From Thiocapsa sp. UBA6158 (GTDB lineage Bacteria; Pseudomonadota; Gammaproteobacteria; Chromatiales; Chromatiaceae): DNA of 64,000 nt. Below the pieces are notes generated by a model. It made no database searches and had not been told where the DNA came from. It saw nothing but the letters and a program-made list of their open reading frames with translations. Made by a program: the position numbers and the translations under genes. The stretch covers positions 68,813-132,812 of the forward strand of contig NZ_DIUM01000021.1 in the NCBI RefSeq assembly GCF_002423035.1. Reading direction: 5' to 3'. This document shows positions 9,613 to 19,600 of this stretch, piece by piece; position 1 is the stretch's first letter, and every line of letters begins with the position of its first letter.

Positions 9613-10578
9613 GTGAAACTCCTTATTCAGATTCCTTGTTTCAACGAGGCTGGCACTCTATCCGTCACGTTGGCCGCATTGCCGCGCCACTTGGACGGGT
9701 TCGGTGAGGTCGAATGGCTGGTGATCGACGACGGCAGTATCGACGACACTGCCGAAATCGCTCGTCGGCTAGGCGTCGATCATGTTGTCCGTCACACCGC
9801 CAATAAGGGCCTCGCGCGTGCCTTCATGACTGGACTCGATGCCTGCGTGCGGCTCGGTGCCGATGTCATTGTCAACACCGACGCGGATAACCAATACGAT
9901 GCAAGGGATATTCCCGCGTTGGTCGCGCCGATTTTGGCACATGAGGCTGATATCGTGATCGGGGCACGTCCGATCGAGACGATCGCGCATTTTTCGCCGG
10001 TCAAGAAAGTGCTTCAGAAAATGGGTAGCTGGGTGGTGCAGTTGGCGAGTAAAACCGATATTCCAGATGCCCCGAGCGGCTTTCGCGCGATGAGCCGCGC
10101 GGCCGCGCAGCAACTGGTTGTCTTCAACGACTATACCTATACACTGGAGACCATCATCCAGGCCGGTCAGAAAAACATGGCCATCCGCTCGGTGCCCGTG
10201 CGGGTGAACAAAGATTTACGCCCGTCGCGACTGGTTAAAAGCATTCCCTCCTACATCAAGCGCAGCATCGTCACCATCGTCCGCATCTTTGTCATCTATC
10301 GTCCATTCAGGTTTTTTGCCACGATCGGGGTAGTCTTGTTTACGGTGGGCTTCCTGATTGGCCTTCGGTTTCTGTGGTGGTGGTGGGTTGGAAGCGGCGA
10401 AGGGCACGTCCAGTCGTTGATCCTTGCGGCTGCGTTGCTGGGAATGGGCTTTCAGACCCTGTTGGTCGCTTTTCTGGCCGACCTATTGGCGGCAAACCGA
10501 AAGTTGCTGGAAGAGCTTCGGTATCTGGCGCGCAGCGAGCGGTCGGAGGGTTTCCCGACTCGGGGCGGGGAGCGCTAA
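9613..10578 (+). CDS. GT2 glycosyltransferase of the polyprenol-phosphate sugar synthase type
   Basis: 321 residues: an N-terminal GT2 fold (QIPCFNEAGTLSVTL, then VIDDGSIDDT, then the metal-binding NTDADNQYD) followed by two C-terminal membrane segments (about residues 235-258 and 268-295). This is the architecture of GtrB/DPM1-like enzymes, which transfer a sugar from a nucleotide to undecaprenyl phosphate at the cytoplasmic face. GSxRAxSR-type acceptor-loop residues (PSGFRAMSRAAA) are also present. The start is a GTG. The gene is followed by a flippase and preceded by a GT-C-like protein, so donor synthesis, flipping and periplasmic transfer are all represented. The sugar cannot be read from the sequence. 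Confidence 0.8.
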   Translation: MKLLIQIPCFNEAGTLSVTLAALPRHLDGFGEVEWLVIDDGSIDDTAEIARRLGVDHVVRHTANKGLARAFMTGLDACVRLGADVIVNTDADNQYDARDIPALVAPILAHEADIVIGARPIETIAHFSPVKKVLQKMGSWVVQLASKTDIPDAPSGFRAMSRAAAQQLVVFNDYTYTLETIIQAGQKNMAIRSVPVRVNKDLRPSRLVKSIPSYIKRSIVTIVRIFVIYRPFRFFATIGVVLFTVGFLIGLRFLWWWWVGSGEGHVQSLILAAALLGMGFQTLLVAFLADLLAANRKLLEELRYLARSERSEGFPTRGGER

Positions 10579-10621
10579 TCATCGTCCTGTCTCCCTTTTC
10601 GGCGCTTCTGCCCTTTCGCGC

Positions 10622-12142
10622 ATGCCCATGACGGTCTCCCCCGCAGCAAGTCTCACGAGTGGGCGTCGCTTAGCGCGCAATATGCTCTGGAATCTAACTG
10701 GCCAGGGTCTCCCCTTGCTGGCGGCCCTCGTGGCGATTCCGCTGTTGATTTCGGGTGCCGGGTTGGAGCGCTTCGGGATCTTGGCCTTGTCGTGGGTTTT
10801 GATCGGCTATGCAAGCCTGTTCGACTTCGGTCTAGGGCGCGCCCTGACACAGTTGGTCGCGCGACGGTTGGGCCAGGACCAGGTTCAAGAGATTCCAGTC
10901 CTGGTGTGGACGGCTTTGGCGCTCATGGCCGGTTTCGGGATCATCGGGTGCTTGATGTTGCTGCTCTTCGCGCCTTGGCTGGTGACCGAAGTACTTGAGA
11001 TTCCCTCGATCTTACAGGATGAAGCGCTCCGCGCATTTCAGGTCGTTGCATTCGGTATTCCGGTGGTGACCTTGGCCACGGGCTTGCGAGGGGTTCTAGA
11101 GGCATACCAACGTTTTTCCGTCGTCGCGGTTGTGAATGGTCTGTTGGGTGCAGCCACCTTTCTCGGGCCTCTGACTGTCATGCTGATCACCGATCGTCTT
11201 GATGCCCTGGTTGGTGCGATCCTGCTGGCCCGTGCTATCGCAACGATCGCTTACGGGTTTTTATGCTTGCGCGGCAGCATTGGTCTTCGTGCTCCTCACG
11301 TGGACATTCAGGCCGTTCGACCGCTATTTGGTTTCGGAGCCTGGATGACGGTAACGAATGTGGTTGGTCCGATCGTGGATTATCTCGATCGTTTTATCGT
11401 CGCGGGACTGCTGTCGATTGCGGTGGTTGCGTTCTACTCAACGCCGTGGGATGTGGTGACCCGTCTATTGGTGATCCCGGCAGCGATAAGCGGAGTTCTT
11501 TTTCCGGCGTTCGCGGCGACGTTTTTAACCGACCGTACAAGATCCACGCATTTGTTCGCGACGGGCGTGCGATATGCGTTTCTGGTGTTGGCGCCTGTCG
11601 TACTCATTGTCGTTTCATTCGCTCACGAAGGGCTCGATTGGTGGTTGGGTCCTCGGTTTGCGACGGAAAGCGAGCGGGTGCTTCAGTGGCTGGCGGTCGG
11701 GGTGCTGATGAACAGCCTCGCCCGTATGCCGTACGCCTTGATTCAAGCAGCAGGACGGCCGGACCTGACCGCGAAGCTCCATTTGTTGGAGGTGGTCCCG
11801 TATCTGGCGTGCGTTTGGTGGTTGGTCGGAACCTTCGGGGTCACTGGCGCTGCCGTTGCCTGGACCTTGCGGGTCGCCGTCGATACGGTCTTGCTCTTTT
11901 TGATTGCACGCCGACTCCTATCCGGAGTCGGGCTCCCCTTCGGCCTGTCGTGGTGGATTGGGGGGGGCATGATGTTGGTCATGGTCGGTGTTGCTTTTGT
12001 CTCTGATCCAATCGTCAAGAGCGCGATCTGCGCTGTATCACTGATGCTGTTCGGGGCGGCGTCATGGCGCTGGCTCATTGAGCCGGATGAGGTTCGGCGG
12101 GTCCGCTCGTATTTCAAAGGTATGCCTAGTCATGCCAAATAA
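10622..12142 (+). CDS. Wzx-like oligosaccharide flippase (MATE/MOP superfamily)
   Basis: 506 residues and about twelve to fourteen hydrophobic segments, beginning with the characteristic NMLWNLTGQGLPLLAALVAIPLL and the FDFGLGRALTQLVAR motif after the second segment, as in RfbX/Wzx polysaccharide translocases. It should flip lipid-linked oligosaccharides from the cytoplasmic to the periplasmic leaflet. ATG codons at 10622 and 10628 are both possible; a longer in-frame extension upstream overlaps the previous gene heavily and is not needed. An uninterrupted run of eight G residues at 11960-11967 encodes Gly-Gly-Gly near residue 448, and a slip there would truncate the protein. The gene coexists with a Wzm-Wzt exporter further along. 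Confidence 0.85.
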   Translation: MPMTVSPAASLTSGRRLARNMLWNLTGQGLPLLAALVAIPLLISGAGLERFGILALSWVLIGYASLFDFGLGRALTQLVARRLGQDQVQEIPVLVWTALALMAGFGIIGCLMLLLFAPWLVTEVLEIPSILQDEALRAFQVVAFGIPVVTLATGLRGVLEAYQRFSVVAVVNGLLGAATFLGPLTVMLITDRLDALVGAILLARAIATIAYGFLCLRGSIGLRAPHVDIQAVRPLFGFGAWMTVTNVVGPIVDYLDRFIVAGLLSIAVVAFYSTPWDVVTRLLVIPAAISGVLFPAFAATFLTDRTRSTHLFATGVRYAFLVLAPVVLIVVSFAHEGLDWWLGPRFATESERVLQWLAVGVLMNSLARMPYALIQAAGRPDLTAKLHLLEVVPYLACVWWLVGTFGVTGAAVAWTLRVAVDTVLLFLIARRLLSGVGLPFGLSWWIGGGMMLVMVGVAFVSDPIVKSAICAVSLMLFGAASWRWLIEPDEVRRVRSYFKGMPSHAK

Positions 12143-12175
12143 ACCGTGCAACTTCGATGCACAGAGGAATCGCCC

Positions 12176-13144
12176 ATGATACGTACGCGCCCACAGCTGC
12201 ATTGTGAACTCTGCGGGTGTCCGGGAAAGCCGCTTTATACCGGTCTCGCGGATCGATTGTTCGGCGCCTCCGGCGAATGGAACCTGAGCGAATGCTCGAA
12301 TCCCGCTTGTGGTCTGATGTGGCTGAACCCGATGCCGTCCGAGGAAGATATCGGGCTGGCGTACCTTAATTACTATACCCATGACCCAAGGCGGACGCCC
12401 CTTTTCGAGCGCATGTTGGCGTGGTTCCTCTATACCTCGCTCGGATTGCTCGCGGAGCGCCGCCGAGCGGACTTGATGTATTTAGACAGGATCTCGCCAG
12501 GTCGATTGTTGGAAGTTGGCTTCGGTGACGGGCGGCGCCTTGAACGCCTTTCGGCGATGGGTTGGACGGTCGAGGGCCAGGAGGTGGATCCGGTAGCGAT
12601 TCGGCAAGCGCGTGATCGCGGACTCACCACTCATCAAGGGGCACTGGAGACTATCGGGCTGCCCGGTGATTGCTACGACGCGGTCATCGCCAATCATGTC
12701 ATTGAGCACATTCATGATCCTGTCGGGTTATTGGCGGAATGCCGTCGTCTGCTCAAGCCCGGTGGTCGTTTGATTTTGGTTACTCCGAATAGCAACAGCT
12801 ACGGTCATGCCCTGTTTCGGGAAAGCTGGCTGCCTCTTGATCCGCCGCGTCACTTACATTTGTTTTCAACGGCAACCATGATCGCGCTCTTGAGGCGGGC
12901 GGGGTTTCGAGACCCCCTGATTTGGACGACAATGGCACGCGCCGGCACGGTGTTCCGCGGCAGTCATGACCTAAAGCTTCGGCAGGCACACTCGGTCACT
13001 GCGTTTCCGAGAGTCGGCACGGCGCTCTTGGAGCTGAAATCGCTGCTGATGGCTCGTATCGAGCAGTTTCGACGGAGCGACGCCGGAGAAGAATTGGTGG
13101 CTTGTGCCGTGAAGTTGCACCCCGGAGCGATATCTCAAGCGTGA
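12176..13144 (+). CDS. Class I SAM methyltransferase with Cys-rich N-terminal head
   Basis: 322 residues. The N-terminus carries paired cysteines (CELCGC and CSNPACGLMW). The methyltransferase core follows: LLEVGFGDGRRLERL (motif I), VEGQEVDP (acidic ribose ligand), ANHVIEHIHDP and GGRLILVTPN. The HxHLFS pattern near residue 225 is common in methyltransferases that act on sugars in O-antigen and capsule clusters. The ATG at 12176 is preceded by AGAGGAAT at good spacing; an upstream GTG is less likely. It shares the head and core layout with the protein at 2219 but is half its length. The following GT may start at a GTG that overlaps its stop codon. Confidence 0.8.
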   Translation: MIRTRPQLHCELCGCPGKPLYTGLADRLFGASGEWNLSECSNPACGLMWLNPMPSEEDIGLAYLNYYTHDPRRTPLFERMLAWFLYTSLGLLAERRRADLMYLDRISPGRLLEVGFGDGRRLERLSAMGWTVEGQEVDPVAIRQARDRGLTTHQGALETIGLPGDCYDAVIANHVIEHIHDPVGLLAECRRLLKPGGRLILVTPNSNSYGHALFRESWLPLDPPRHLHLFSTATMIALLRRAGFRDPLIWTTMARAGTVFRGSHDLKLRQAHSVTAFPRVGTALLELKSLLMARIEQFRRSDAGEELVACAVKLHPGAISQA

Positions 13145-13167
13145 TCAATATTTCTAGGCATGGATGG

Positions 13168-14106
13168 ATGATGCGTCGACACGTTCATGTGCTTCTCTCT
13201 ACATTCAACGGCGCCGAGTATCTTCGCGAACAACTCGATAGCTTATTGAGTCAAGATTATCCTCATTTTTCCGTGCATGTGCGAGACGATGGGTCAACAG
13301 ATCAAACTGCCGATATCATTCGAGAGTACGCAAAAAAGGCACCCATTGGCTTTCATGTCTCATTTGGGCAAAACCTCGGATTCAATGAAAGTTTTCGAAA
13401 GTTGTTGGAGCTAGAGGCATCCGAGGACGATTTTTTTGCGTTTTGTGATCAAGACGATGTGTGGGCTAACGATAAAATTAGCCGTGCCGTTGAAATGCTT
13501 TCGAAAAGCAAGCACCCTGAAACCGCGCTCTATTTCGGCAGGCTATGTTATGTGGATCGGAATCTTAAGAAAATAGCACTTTCGGACATTCCTCGCTATC
13601 TGGATTTCAACAACGCGGTTGTGGAAAATGTCGTGCCCGGCTGTACGATCGTAATGGGGGGGGGTGTTAGAAATTACCTTCTTCGGGCTCCGGCATCCGC
13701 CATGTCTTCGCACGACTGGTGGGCTTATCTGTGCGCCAGCGCATTCGGCGTCGTGATCTATGATTCAAGTACTAGGATTCGATATCGCCGTCACGGTACG
13801 AACACATCGCCTTGGCAGCATTCGCCAACTAGCGTGGTCGTTACCCGAGCGCAAGAGTTCCTGAATCGTTGGCGAAGTCGAAAGATTGGATTTAAGTCGT
13901 TGCAGCAGGCCGTGCGTTTCATCCGGATTTATCGGGAAGAGTTATCGGACGATCAGGCATCTATTGTTGGCGAGCTGATTGATCTGCGGCCCCCTAGCAG
14001 TACCGTCGTTTCTCGATTCCGCTATGCGCGGAAGCCCAAAGTTCACAGAAACAAGCGATTTGACGATCTTGTTATGCGTGCGATGATCGTGCTCGGGCAG
14101 CAGTAG
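13168..14106 (+). CDS. GT2 glycosyltransferase, rhamnosyltransferase-like
   Basis: About 312 residues of GT-A fold: VLLSTFNGAEYLREQL, VRDDGSTDQT and FCDQDDVW (the DxD region with the QDDVW form common in alpha-1,3-rhamnosyltransferases), then a C-terminal HDWWAY motif and a YRRHGTN stretch. No membrane segments. The ATG at 13168 fits the domain edge; a GTG at 13141 would overlap the previous stop. The gene is visibly richer in A and T than its neighbours. It contains nine consecutive G residues (13656-13664) at the start of a Gly triplet. It faces the related gene at 14281-15306 tail to tail across 174 bases. The sugar assignment is by family resemblance only. Confidence 0.8.
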   Translation: MMRRHVHVLLSTFNGAEYLREQLDSLLSQDYPHFSVHVRDDGSTDQTADIIREYAKKAPIGFHVSFGQNLGFNESFRKLLELEASEDDFFAFCDQDDVWANDKISRAVEMLSKSKHPETALYFGRLCYVDRNLKKIALSDIPRYLDFNNAVVENVVPGCTIVMGGGVRNYLLRAPASAMSSHDWWAYLCASAFGVVIYDSSTRIRYRRHGTNTSPWQHSPTSVVVTRAQEFLNRWRSRKIGFKSLQQAVRFIRIYREELSDDQASIVGELIDLRPPSSTVVSRFRYARKPKVHRNKRFDDLVMRAMIVLGQQ

Positions 14107-14280
14107 CGTTGGCGAGTGAGCTGTTGTTCGGTAGTGTTCCTCGGCTAGAGGTGGTGACTCATCTCATGACAAGCCGTCGATCGGTGCGAAGATGCGGCCG
14201 GATAGTATTCCGTGACCCTGCGCTAAGTAGCTTTGATGAGATATGATGTTGGGCAATGGGCGCATGTTCGCTTGCAGACA

Positions 14281-15306
14281 TCATTTCCGTGCGCCCTTTC
14301 GATTATATCTTTGCAGAAGCGGAAAGCAGGCAATCTGAACATAAAGAAATGCCGTCAGGACGCCGTTTTGGCAATGGATTTTATGCTTTAAGGTTGTGGT
14401 TATTCGCTTTGCCAGGCGATAATCTGACAATTTTGCAAAGTCTTGTAGCGATGTCGTTGGGATCATGGGTTTGCATCGCGGTTCTTGGTAATTCGAATGT
14501 TTCAGGAGTTCTTGTGATTGACTGATCGAGCAGTCGAGCAATCTATTAAGCTTTAAGGCGATGCGGTACCACGTTGTCGGCTTGAGTAGCCATCGAATTC
14601 CACCGGCCCCCACTTGGTTAGTGCTGTGCTGGCGATAAGCGACCAGGCTTTGCGGGATGAATTCGGTAATGCCGAAGAAGGCTGTGAAAAGTCCAAGCCA
14701 CCAGTCATGCATGTAGGTGTCGGGGGGTAGCGGAGTCGCCTTTTCAAGTAATGCCTTGTTGCCGAGTAGCGTGCACCCAACGATGTGATTTTGAAAGATG
14801 ACGGTTGTCGGTGCGGGTGTGGCGGGATTGCGTATGCCTTGATATGACATGAATGATGAGCAGATGACATCAAGTTTTTCGGATACGACCGTAAGGTCCG
14901 AGTGAATGAGAATAGGTGTATCCTCGGAGTATTGCGTTTCGAGTTGAAGTAGTCTTTTGAATTGCCGCTCGAGCTTGTTTGGATTCCACACGTCGTCCTG
15001 ATCGCTGAAGGCAAAATAAGATCCGCTCAGCGCTAGCGCCTGTTTCATGAGTTGGCCGAAGTTTTGAGCTGCACCTAAAGTTCCGAGAGCATCATCGATG
15101 AGCAGGATGCGAGAGTCGTGCTCGGCGAAATGTTTCAGCAGGGCAACGGTGCCGTCGGTCGAGCCGTCATCTCTTACTAATAAAAACCAATGTGCAAGGG
15201 TTTGTGCTTTGATGCTTGCTATCTGCGCGCCGAGATATTTCGCCCCATTGTAGGTCGCCATCAAAATAAAGATTGGCAAATTCTTATCGGATGTATTCTT
15301 ATGCAT
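14281..15306 (-). CDS. GT2 glycosyltransferase, rhamnosyltransferase-like (paralogue of the converging gene)
   Basis: 341 residues with the same motif series as the gene at 13168: LMATYNGAKYLGAQI, VRDDGSTDGT, FSDQDDVWNPNKL, VGCTLLGN, HDWWLGLF and a YRQHSTN segment. The two are clearly homologous although on opposite strands. The ATG at 15306 overlaps the TAA of the upstream GT4 gene (ATGCATAA), so translation is probably coupled; longer in-frame starts would run further into that gene. AT-rich composition compared with surrounding genes suggests that it was acquired from outside. Likely role is addition of a deoxyhexose such as rhamnose to a surface glycan. Confidence 0.8.
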   Translation of the reverse strand: MHKNTSDKNLPIFILMATYNGAKYLGAQIASIKAQTLAHWFLLVRDDGSTDGTVALLKHFAEHDSRILLIDDALGTLGAAQNFGQLMKQALALSGSYFAFSDQDDVWNPNKLERQFKRLLQLETQYSEDTPILIHSDLTVVSEKLDVICSSFMSYQGIRNPATPAPTTVIFQNHIVGCTLLGNKALLEKATPLPPDTYMHDWWLGLFTAFFGITEFIPQSLVAYRQHSTNQVGAGGIRWLLKPTTWYRIALKLNRLLDCSISQSQELLKHSNYQEPRCKPMIPTTSLQDFAKLSDYRLAKRITTTLKHKIHCQNGVLTAFLYVQIACFPLLQRYNRKGARK

Positions 15307-16474
15307 TAGAAGAACGACTGAGTACGATGCTTCGCAACGCATTCAGAAGTGGAGAAGTAACGTTGCGTGGAGTGATGCGATCGGAGTTGCAGGGTATCCG
15401 CGATGCCTGCCTGCTCGGGATGCCGAGGGCGGCGAATTCGGATATTTTACGGGCTAAGTCTTCGTGTGAAGCCTGTGGAAGAAGCGTGACGCCCGGATAG
15501 TCGATCAGCAATTCTCGCGCGGCGGGGGAATCCATCGTGATCAAGGTGCCGCCGGCGGCTAAGACTTGAAACGCTTTATTCGGGATAACCCGCGATGCCT
15601 TTTCGCTGGTGCCGAAGACCCCGAGGCAGACATCCGCCTGATGGATCCAATGGACGAGTTCGTTGTACGGTACCCATTCATACCATTCGATATTACGGGA
15701 TTGCAAGTCGTCGATCAGGCGACGGATTCGAGACGATTCCTGCCCTTTGCCGATCAACACCCAACGAATCGGTTGTCCCTCGGTCAGTTTTGCGGCGCGT
15801 ACTACGGTATCGATGCCATGCAACGGGATGAACTGGCCGTAAAACAACACAGTGAATGGACGCGCCAGGTCGCGCGGCACGCGACCGTTGGCCGGGGGAT
15901 GGAAATACTCTGTCTCGGCTCCCACGAAAACGTGCTTGACCTTCTCCGGTCGGACCTTGAAGGTGTCGATGAAATAGTGCCGATGGGCATTGGTGTCCAA
16001 TAGGACGATATCGGCAGCTCGACAGGCGAGCCATTCCCAGGCGTAGAGGAATGCCGCCAGAGGGTGCCGCCGCCCGACAAGTTTTCGGTCATTGACCGCG
16101 GTATCGTAGAGCGACAAAAAGGCATCCCACGCCAAGGGGGCGCGTCTTAGCTTGGCGAACGGCCAGATCAGGAGAACGTCGAGATGGCCGAAATAGCCGA
16201 CGATGACCGCGTCATGGGGCGGTAAGCGCAGGTAGCGCCAAATCAAGCCGGGATAATGACTCAGCCAACGCAGCAGCAATCGAAGCTTGATGCGAAGGCT
16301 TACGATCTGGGTCTTGTCCTCGATGCCGGCCCATACCTGTTCGTGACATTCGAGAATGTCGACGCCGTTTTCGCGCAAACCCTGCAACAGGATACGCACG
16401 CGCGGCTTGCCGAGGTCGTATGTCCCCCAGAACACGATACGAAAGGGTTTCTTGGTGGCCGCCGGGTCGGTCAT
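15299..16474 (-). CDS. GT4-type glycosyltransferase
   Basis: 391 residues, GT-B fold. The N-terminal half has hydrophobic helices (LRLLLRWLSHYPGLIWRYL) that may attach it to the membrane. The C-terminal half has the nucleotide-sugar part: FTVLFYGQFIPLHGIDTVV, WVLIGKGQESSRI, ADVCLGVFGTSEKASRVIPNK and VLAAGGTLITMDSPAARELL. This last stretch replaces the usual EAMACG/EGFGLPxxE motif with an E(K)ASRVIPNKxxQ form. It lies upstream of and overlaps the rhamnosyltransferase-like gene at 14281, and the two form a short minus-strand operon. The donor is unknown. Confidence 0.8.
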   Translation of the reverse strand: MTDPAATKKPFRIVFWGTYDLGKPRVRILLQGLRENGVDILECHEQVWAGIEDKTQIVSLRIKLRLLLRWLSHYPGLIWRYLRLPPHDAVIVGYFGHLDVLLIWPFAKLRRAPLAWDAFLSLYDTAVNDRKLVGRRHPLAAFLYAWEWLACRAADIVLLDTNAHRHYFIDTFKVRPEKVKHVFVGAETEYFHPPANGRVPRDLARPFTVLFYGQFIPLHGIDTVVRAAKLTEGQPIRWVLIGKGQESSRIRRLIDDLQSRNIEWYEWVPYNELVHWIHQADVCLGVFGTSEKASRVIPNKAFQVLAAGGTLITMDSPAARELLIDYPGVTLLPQASHEDLARKISEFAALGIPSRQASRIPCNSDRITPRNVTSPLLNALRSIVLSRSSNA

Positions 16475-16547
16475 GTTCTAGGGGCTGTTTGTCCACGGAG
16501 TCATGCTTGGACCGGCGCAGCTTCCCGCACCGGAATGGCTCGCGCAG

Positions 16548-16571
16548 GCCGCACGGGCCGCTCCGTGCGGC
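16548..16571 (-). terminator. Hairpin after the S8 protease gene
   Basis: A 9-base perfect stem (GCCGCACGG with CCGTGCGGC) and a 6-base loop, 57 bases after the stop of the minus-strand protease. No run of U follows on the minus strand, so this is a weak terminator candidate or a plain palindrome. Confidence 0.35.
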
Positions 16572-16627
16572 AATAGAGGTCGGCCGAGGTGTTTCCGTTG
16601 CGTCGCTCCGGCGCTCTGCGCCCTGCT

Positions 16628-19600
16628 TCATGGGTGACCGACAGCATTGACCTCCGTCTCACTGGACGTATTCGGGGAGTCGAGATACGAGCTGGATCCG
16701 ACCAACGACCCGAACGCCTCGATCTCTACCAAGCGACTGTAGCCGGCCAAGGCGCCGCTGATCAGCACGCGAATGCGTTCGGTGGTGACCGGGGTGAAGC
16801 TCAGGCGACGCCAGACCTTGTTGTTGCCGGTGACCGCGGCGCCGGGAATCGCGACCCAAGCCGAGCCGTTCCAATACTGTACCGTAAAGGCGGTGACGCC
16901 GTACTTGCCGAACGCGAGGCTCTCCGTCGGCTCGATCGGGGAGGCGTAGTTGTCCTGCAGCGTGAGGACATTGATCTCGTCGATGCTCGCGGGTCCGGCG
17001 AAATCGATCTGCGCCCAGTCTGGATAGCCGTTGGAGGTGGCGTCGTTCCAGCCGCCGCCGCTGCCCCAGTTGAGGCCGCGCCGATCGCCGTCGTTGAGAG
17101 CCGCGGCCGGGAAGGCCGTGCTGTAGGTCGAGGATGCGCTGGCGACGCCGTTGTTGGCGCGTGCCGCGAGGTTGACACGCGGGTTGGTCGGCGGGTCCGG
17201 CGGCGGGTCGATCGGATCCGGCGGATTTTGCTCGACCAGGGTCCCGAAGGCTTCGATCTCGACCAAGCGACTGTAGCCGGCCAAGGCGCCGCTGACCAGC
17301 ACGCGAATGCGCTCGGTCGTGACCGGTGTGAAGCTCAGGCGACGCCAGACCTTGTTGTTGCCGGTGATCGCGGCGCCGGGAATCGCGACCCAGGCCGAGC
17401 CGTTCCAATACTGCACCGTAAAGGCGGTGACGCCGTACTTGCCGAACGCGAGGCTCTCCGTCGGCTCGATCGGGGAGGCGTAGTTGTCCTGCAGCGTGAG
17501 GACATTGATCTCGTCGATGAGTGCGGGTCCGGCAAAGGCGATCTGCGCCCAGTCTGGATAGCCGTTGGAGGTGGCATCGTTCCAGCCGCCGCCGCTGCCC
17601 CAGCTCACACCGCGGCGATCGCCGTCGTTTAATGCCGTGACGGGGTAGGCCGCGCTGTAGGTCGAGGATGCGCTGGCGATCCCGCCGTTGGCGGGTACCG
17701 CGAGGTTGACGCGCGGATTGGTCGGCGGGTCGATCGGGTCGTTCGGCGGATCATCCGGCGGATCGGACGCGACCAAGGTCCCGAAGGCTTCGATCTCGAC
17801 CAAGCGGGCATAGCCTGCCAATGCGCCGTCGACCTGCACGCGGATGCGCTCGGTCGTAACCGGCGTGAAGCTCAGGCGACGCCAGACCTTGTTGTTGCCG
17901 GTGACCGCGGCGCCGGGAATCGTCGCCCAAGCGGAGCCGTTCCAATACTGCACCGTGAACGCGGTGACGCCGTACGTGCTGAATGCGAGGCCCTCGGTCG
18001 GCTCGACCGGCGCAGTGTAATTATCCTGCAATGTCAGGACACCGACCTCGTCGATGCTCGCGGGTCCGGCGAAGGCGATCTGCACCCAATCGGGATAGGT
18101 GTTGCGCGTGGCATCGTTCCAGCCGCCGCCGTTGCCCCAGCTCACACCGCGGCGATCGCCGTCGTTTACTGCCGCGACGGGGTAGGCCGAGCTGTAGGTC
18201 GAGGATGCGCTGGCGACGCCGCCGTTGGCGCTGGCCGCGAGGTTACTGGATTCGGCGTTGCGGAATGCGGCGCTGACGATCTTGTCGGCGTTCATTGCGA
18301 TCGTGCAAGTCGCGACAACACCGGTGCATGCGCCATCCCATCCGCTGAAGATGCTGTCGCCGTCGGACTGAGCCGTCAGCACGACGGTCGTCCCGTTTTC
18401 GAATGCGTGGGTGCAGTCCTGGCCGCAGTCGATCCCTCCTGGATTGCTGGCGACGTTCCCGCTGCCGCTTCCGGTCGTGCTGACGGTGAGCTGACGATCG
18501 CTCGCCGGGGCCGTGTAGCCGACCGAGAGCGTCACGCCCGCGAACGGCGAGAAGCCATAGAGGCCGATGTACCAGGTACCCGGGGTGGTCGGTGTCGGGA
18601 AATTGTCGCAGACCTCGTTGTTTCCGATGTTCCAGGGTCTACAGTCGTAAGCCGACAACGTCGGCAAGGTTCCGTAGCGAACATAGAGATCGACGTCCCC
18701 GGTGCCTCCGGTCGTGCTGATGGTCAGGCCCGTGGCGCCGCTCGGAACCTGCACCCCGTAGTATTGCCATGCGGCTTGCGCGCCCGCCAGATTAGGCTGT
18801 GTTGCGCCGTTGTCCAGAGTCGGCGGAGGTGTGGTGAATGTGGCGGTAACCAGTTTCGACGTGTCCATGGACAGGATGCACGACGCCGCGCCCGTGCAGT
18901 CGCCGCTCCAGCCGTCGAAGCTGTCGCCGTCCGCGGGGTCGGCATCGAGAATGACGGTCGTGCCGGGCGCATTGTCATAACGCTCGGAGCAATCGCTGCC
19001 GCAATCGATGCCGGCCGGGTGACTGACGACCACACCTGTTCCCGATCCGAGCTTGGTGACCGAGAGTGCGATGGTGCCGTCGTTGCGCGCGAACAGGAGG
19101 CGGTTGGGCGAGTCGGCGATGGCGTTCGTCACCACCCCCGGAGTCGCGTTCGCGGTGATGCCGGCGGCAACCGTTGCGGGTGATGCCGTCGGGTCGTCAT
19201 CGAGATAGAGTGCGGCGGCGCCGGCGACATGGGGTGCCGCCATCGAGGTGCCGTTCCAAGTTCCGATCGAGGTGTCGGAGACGTTGGTCGAGGAGGTGAT
19301 TGCCGAGCCCGGCGCGAAGAGATCCAAACAAGCGCCGTAGTTGGAGAAGCTCGAGCGCCCGTCCGCGTTGGTGGTGGCGCCGACCGTGATGGCCTCGGGC
19401 GCGGACGCCGGCGAATAACCGCAGGCATCGGCGTTGTCGTTGCCCGCGGCGACCACCATCATGATACCGGCCGTTGTGGCTTGTTTGATGGCGAGATTCA
19501 GCGCGCTCGAGTAAGAGCCGCCGAGGCTCATGTTGGCGACGGCGGGTGCCTCGTCTTGATCGATCACCCACTCAATGCCCGAGATGACGCCGGAGGTCAT

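Noticed and set aside
10424..10621. Longer N-terminus for the flippase
   Set aside because: It would overlap the previous GT2 gene by about 150 bases, and its translation does not continue the flippase family pattern; the membrane protein starts naturally near 10622.
14256..14525. 89-codon plus-strand ORF
   Set aside because: Lies almost wholly opposite the well-supported GT2 gene at 14281-15306.
16700..18250. Regularly spaced repeats that might be a CRISPR array
   Set aside because: Period of about 535 bases and an intact reading frame show they are protein domains.
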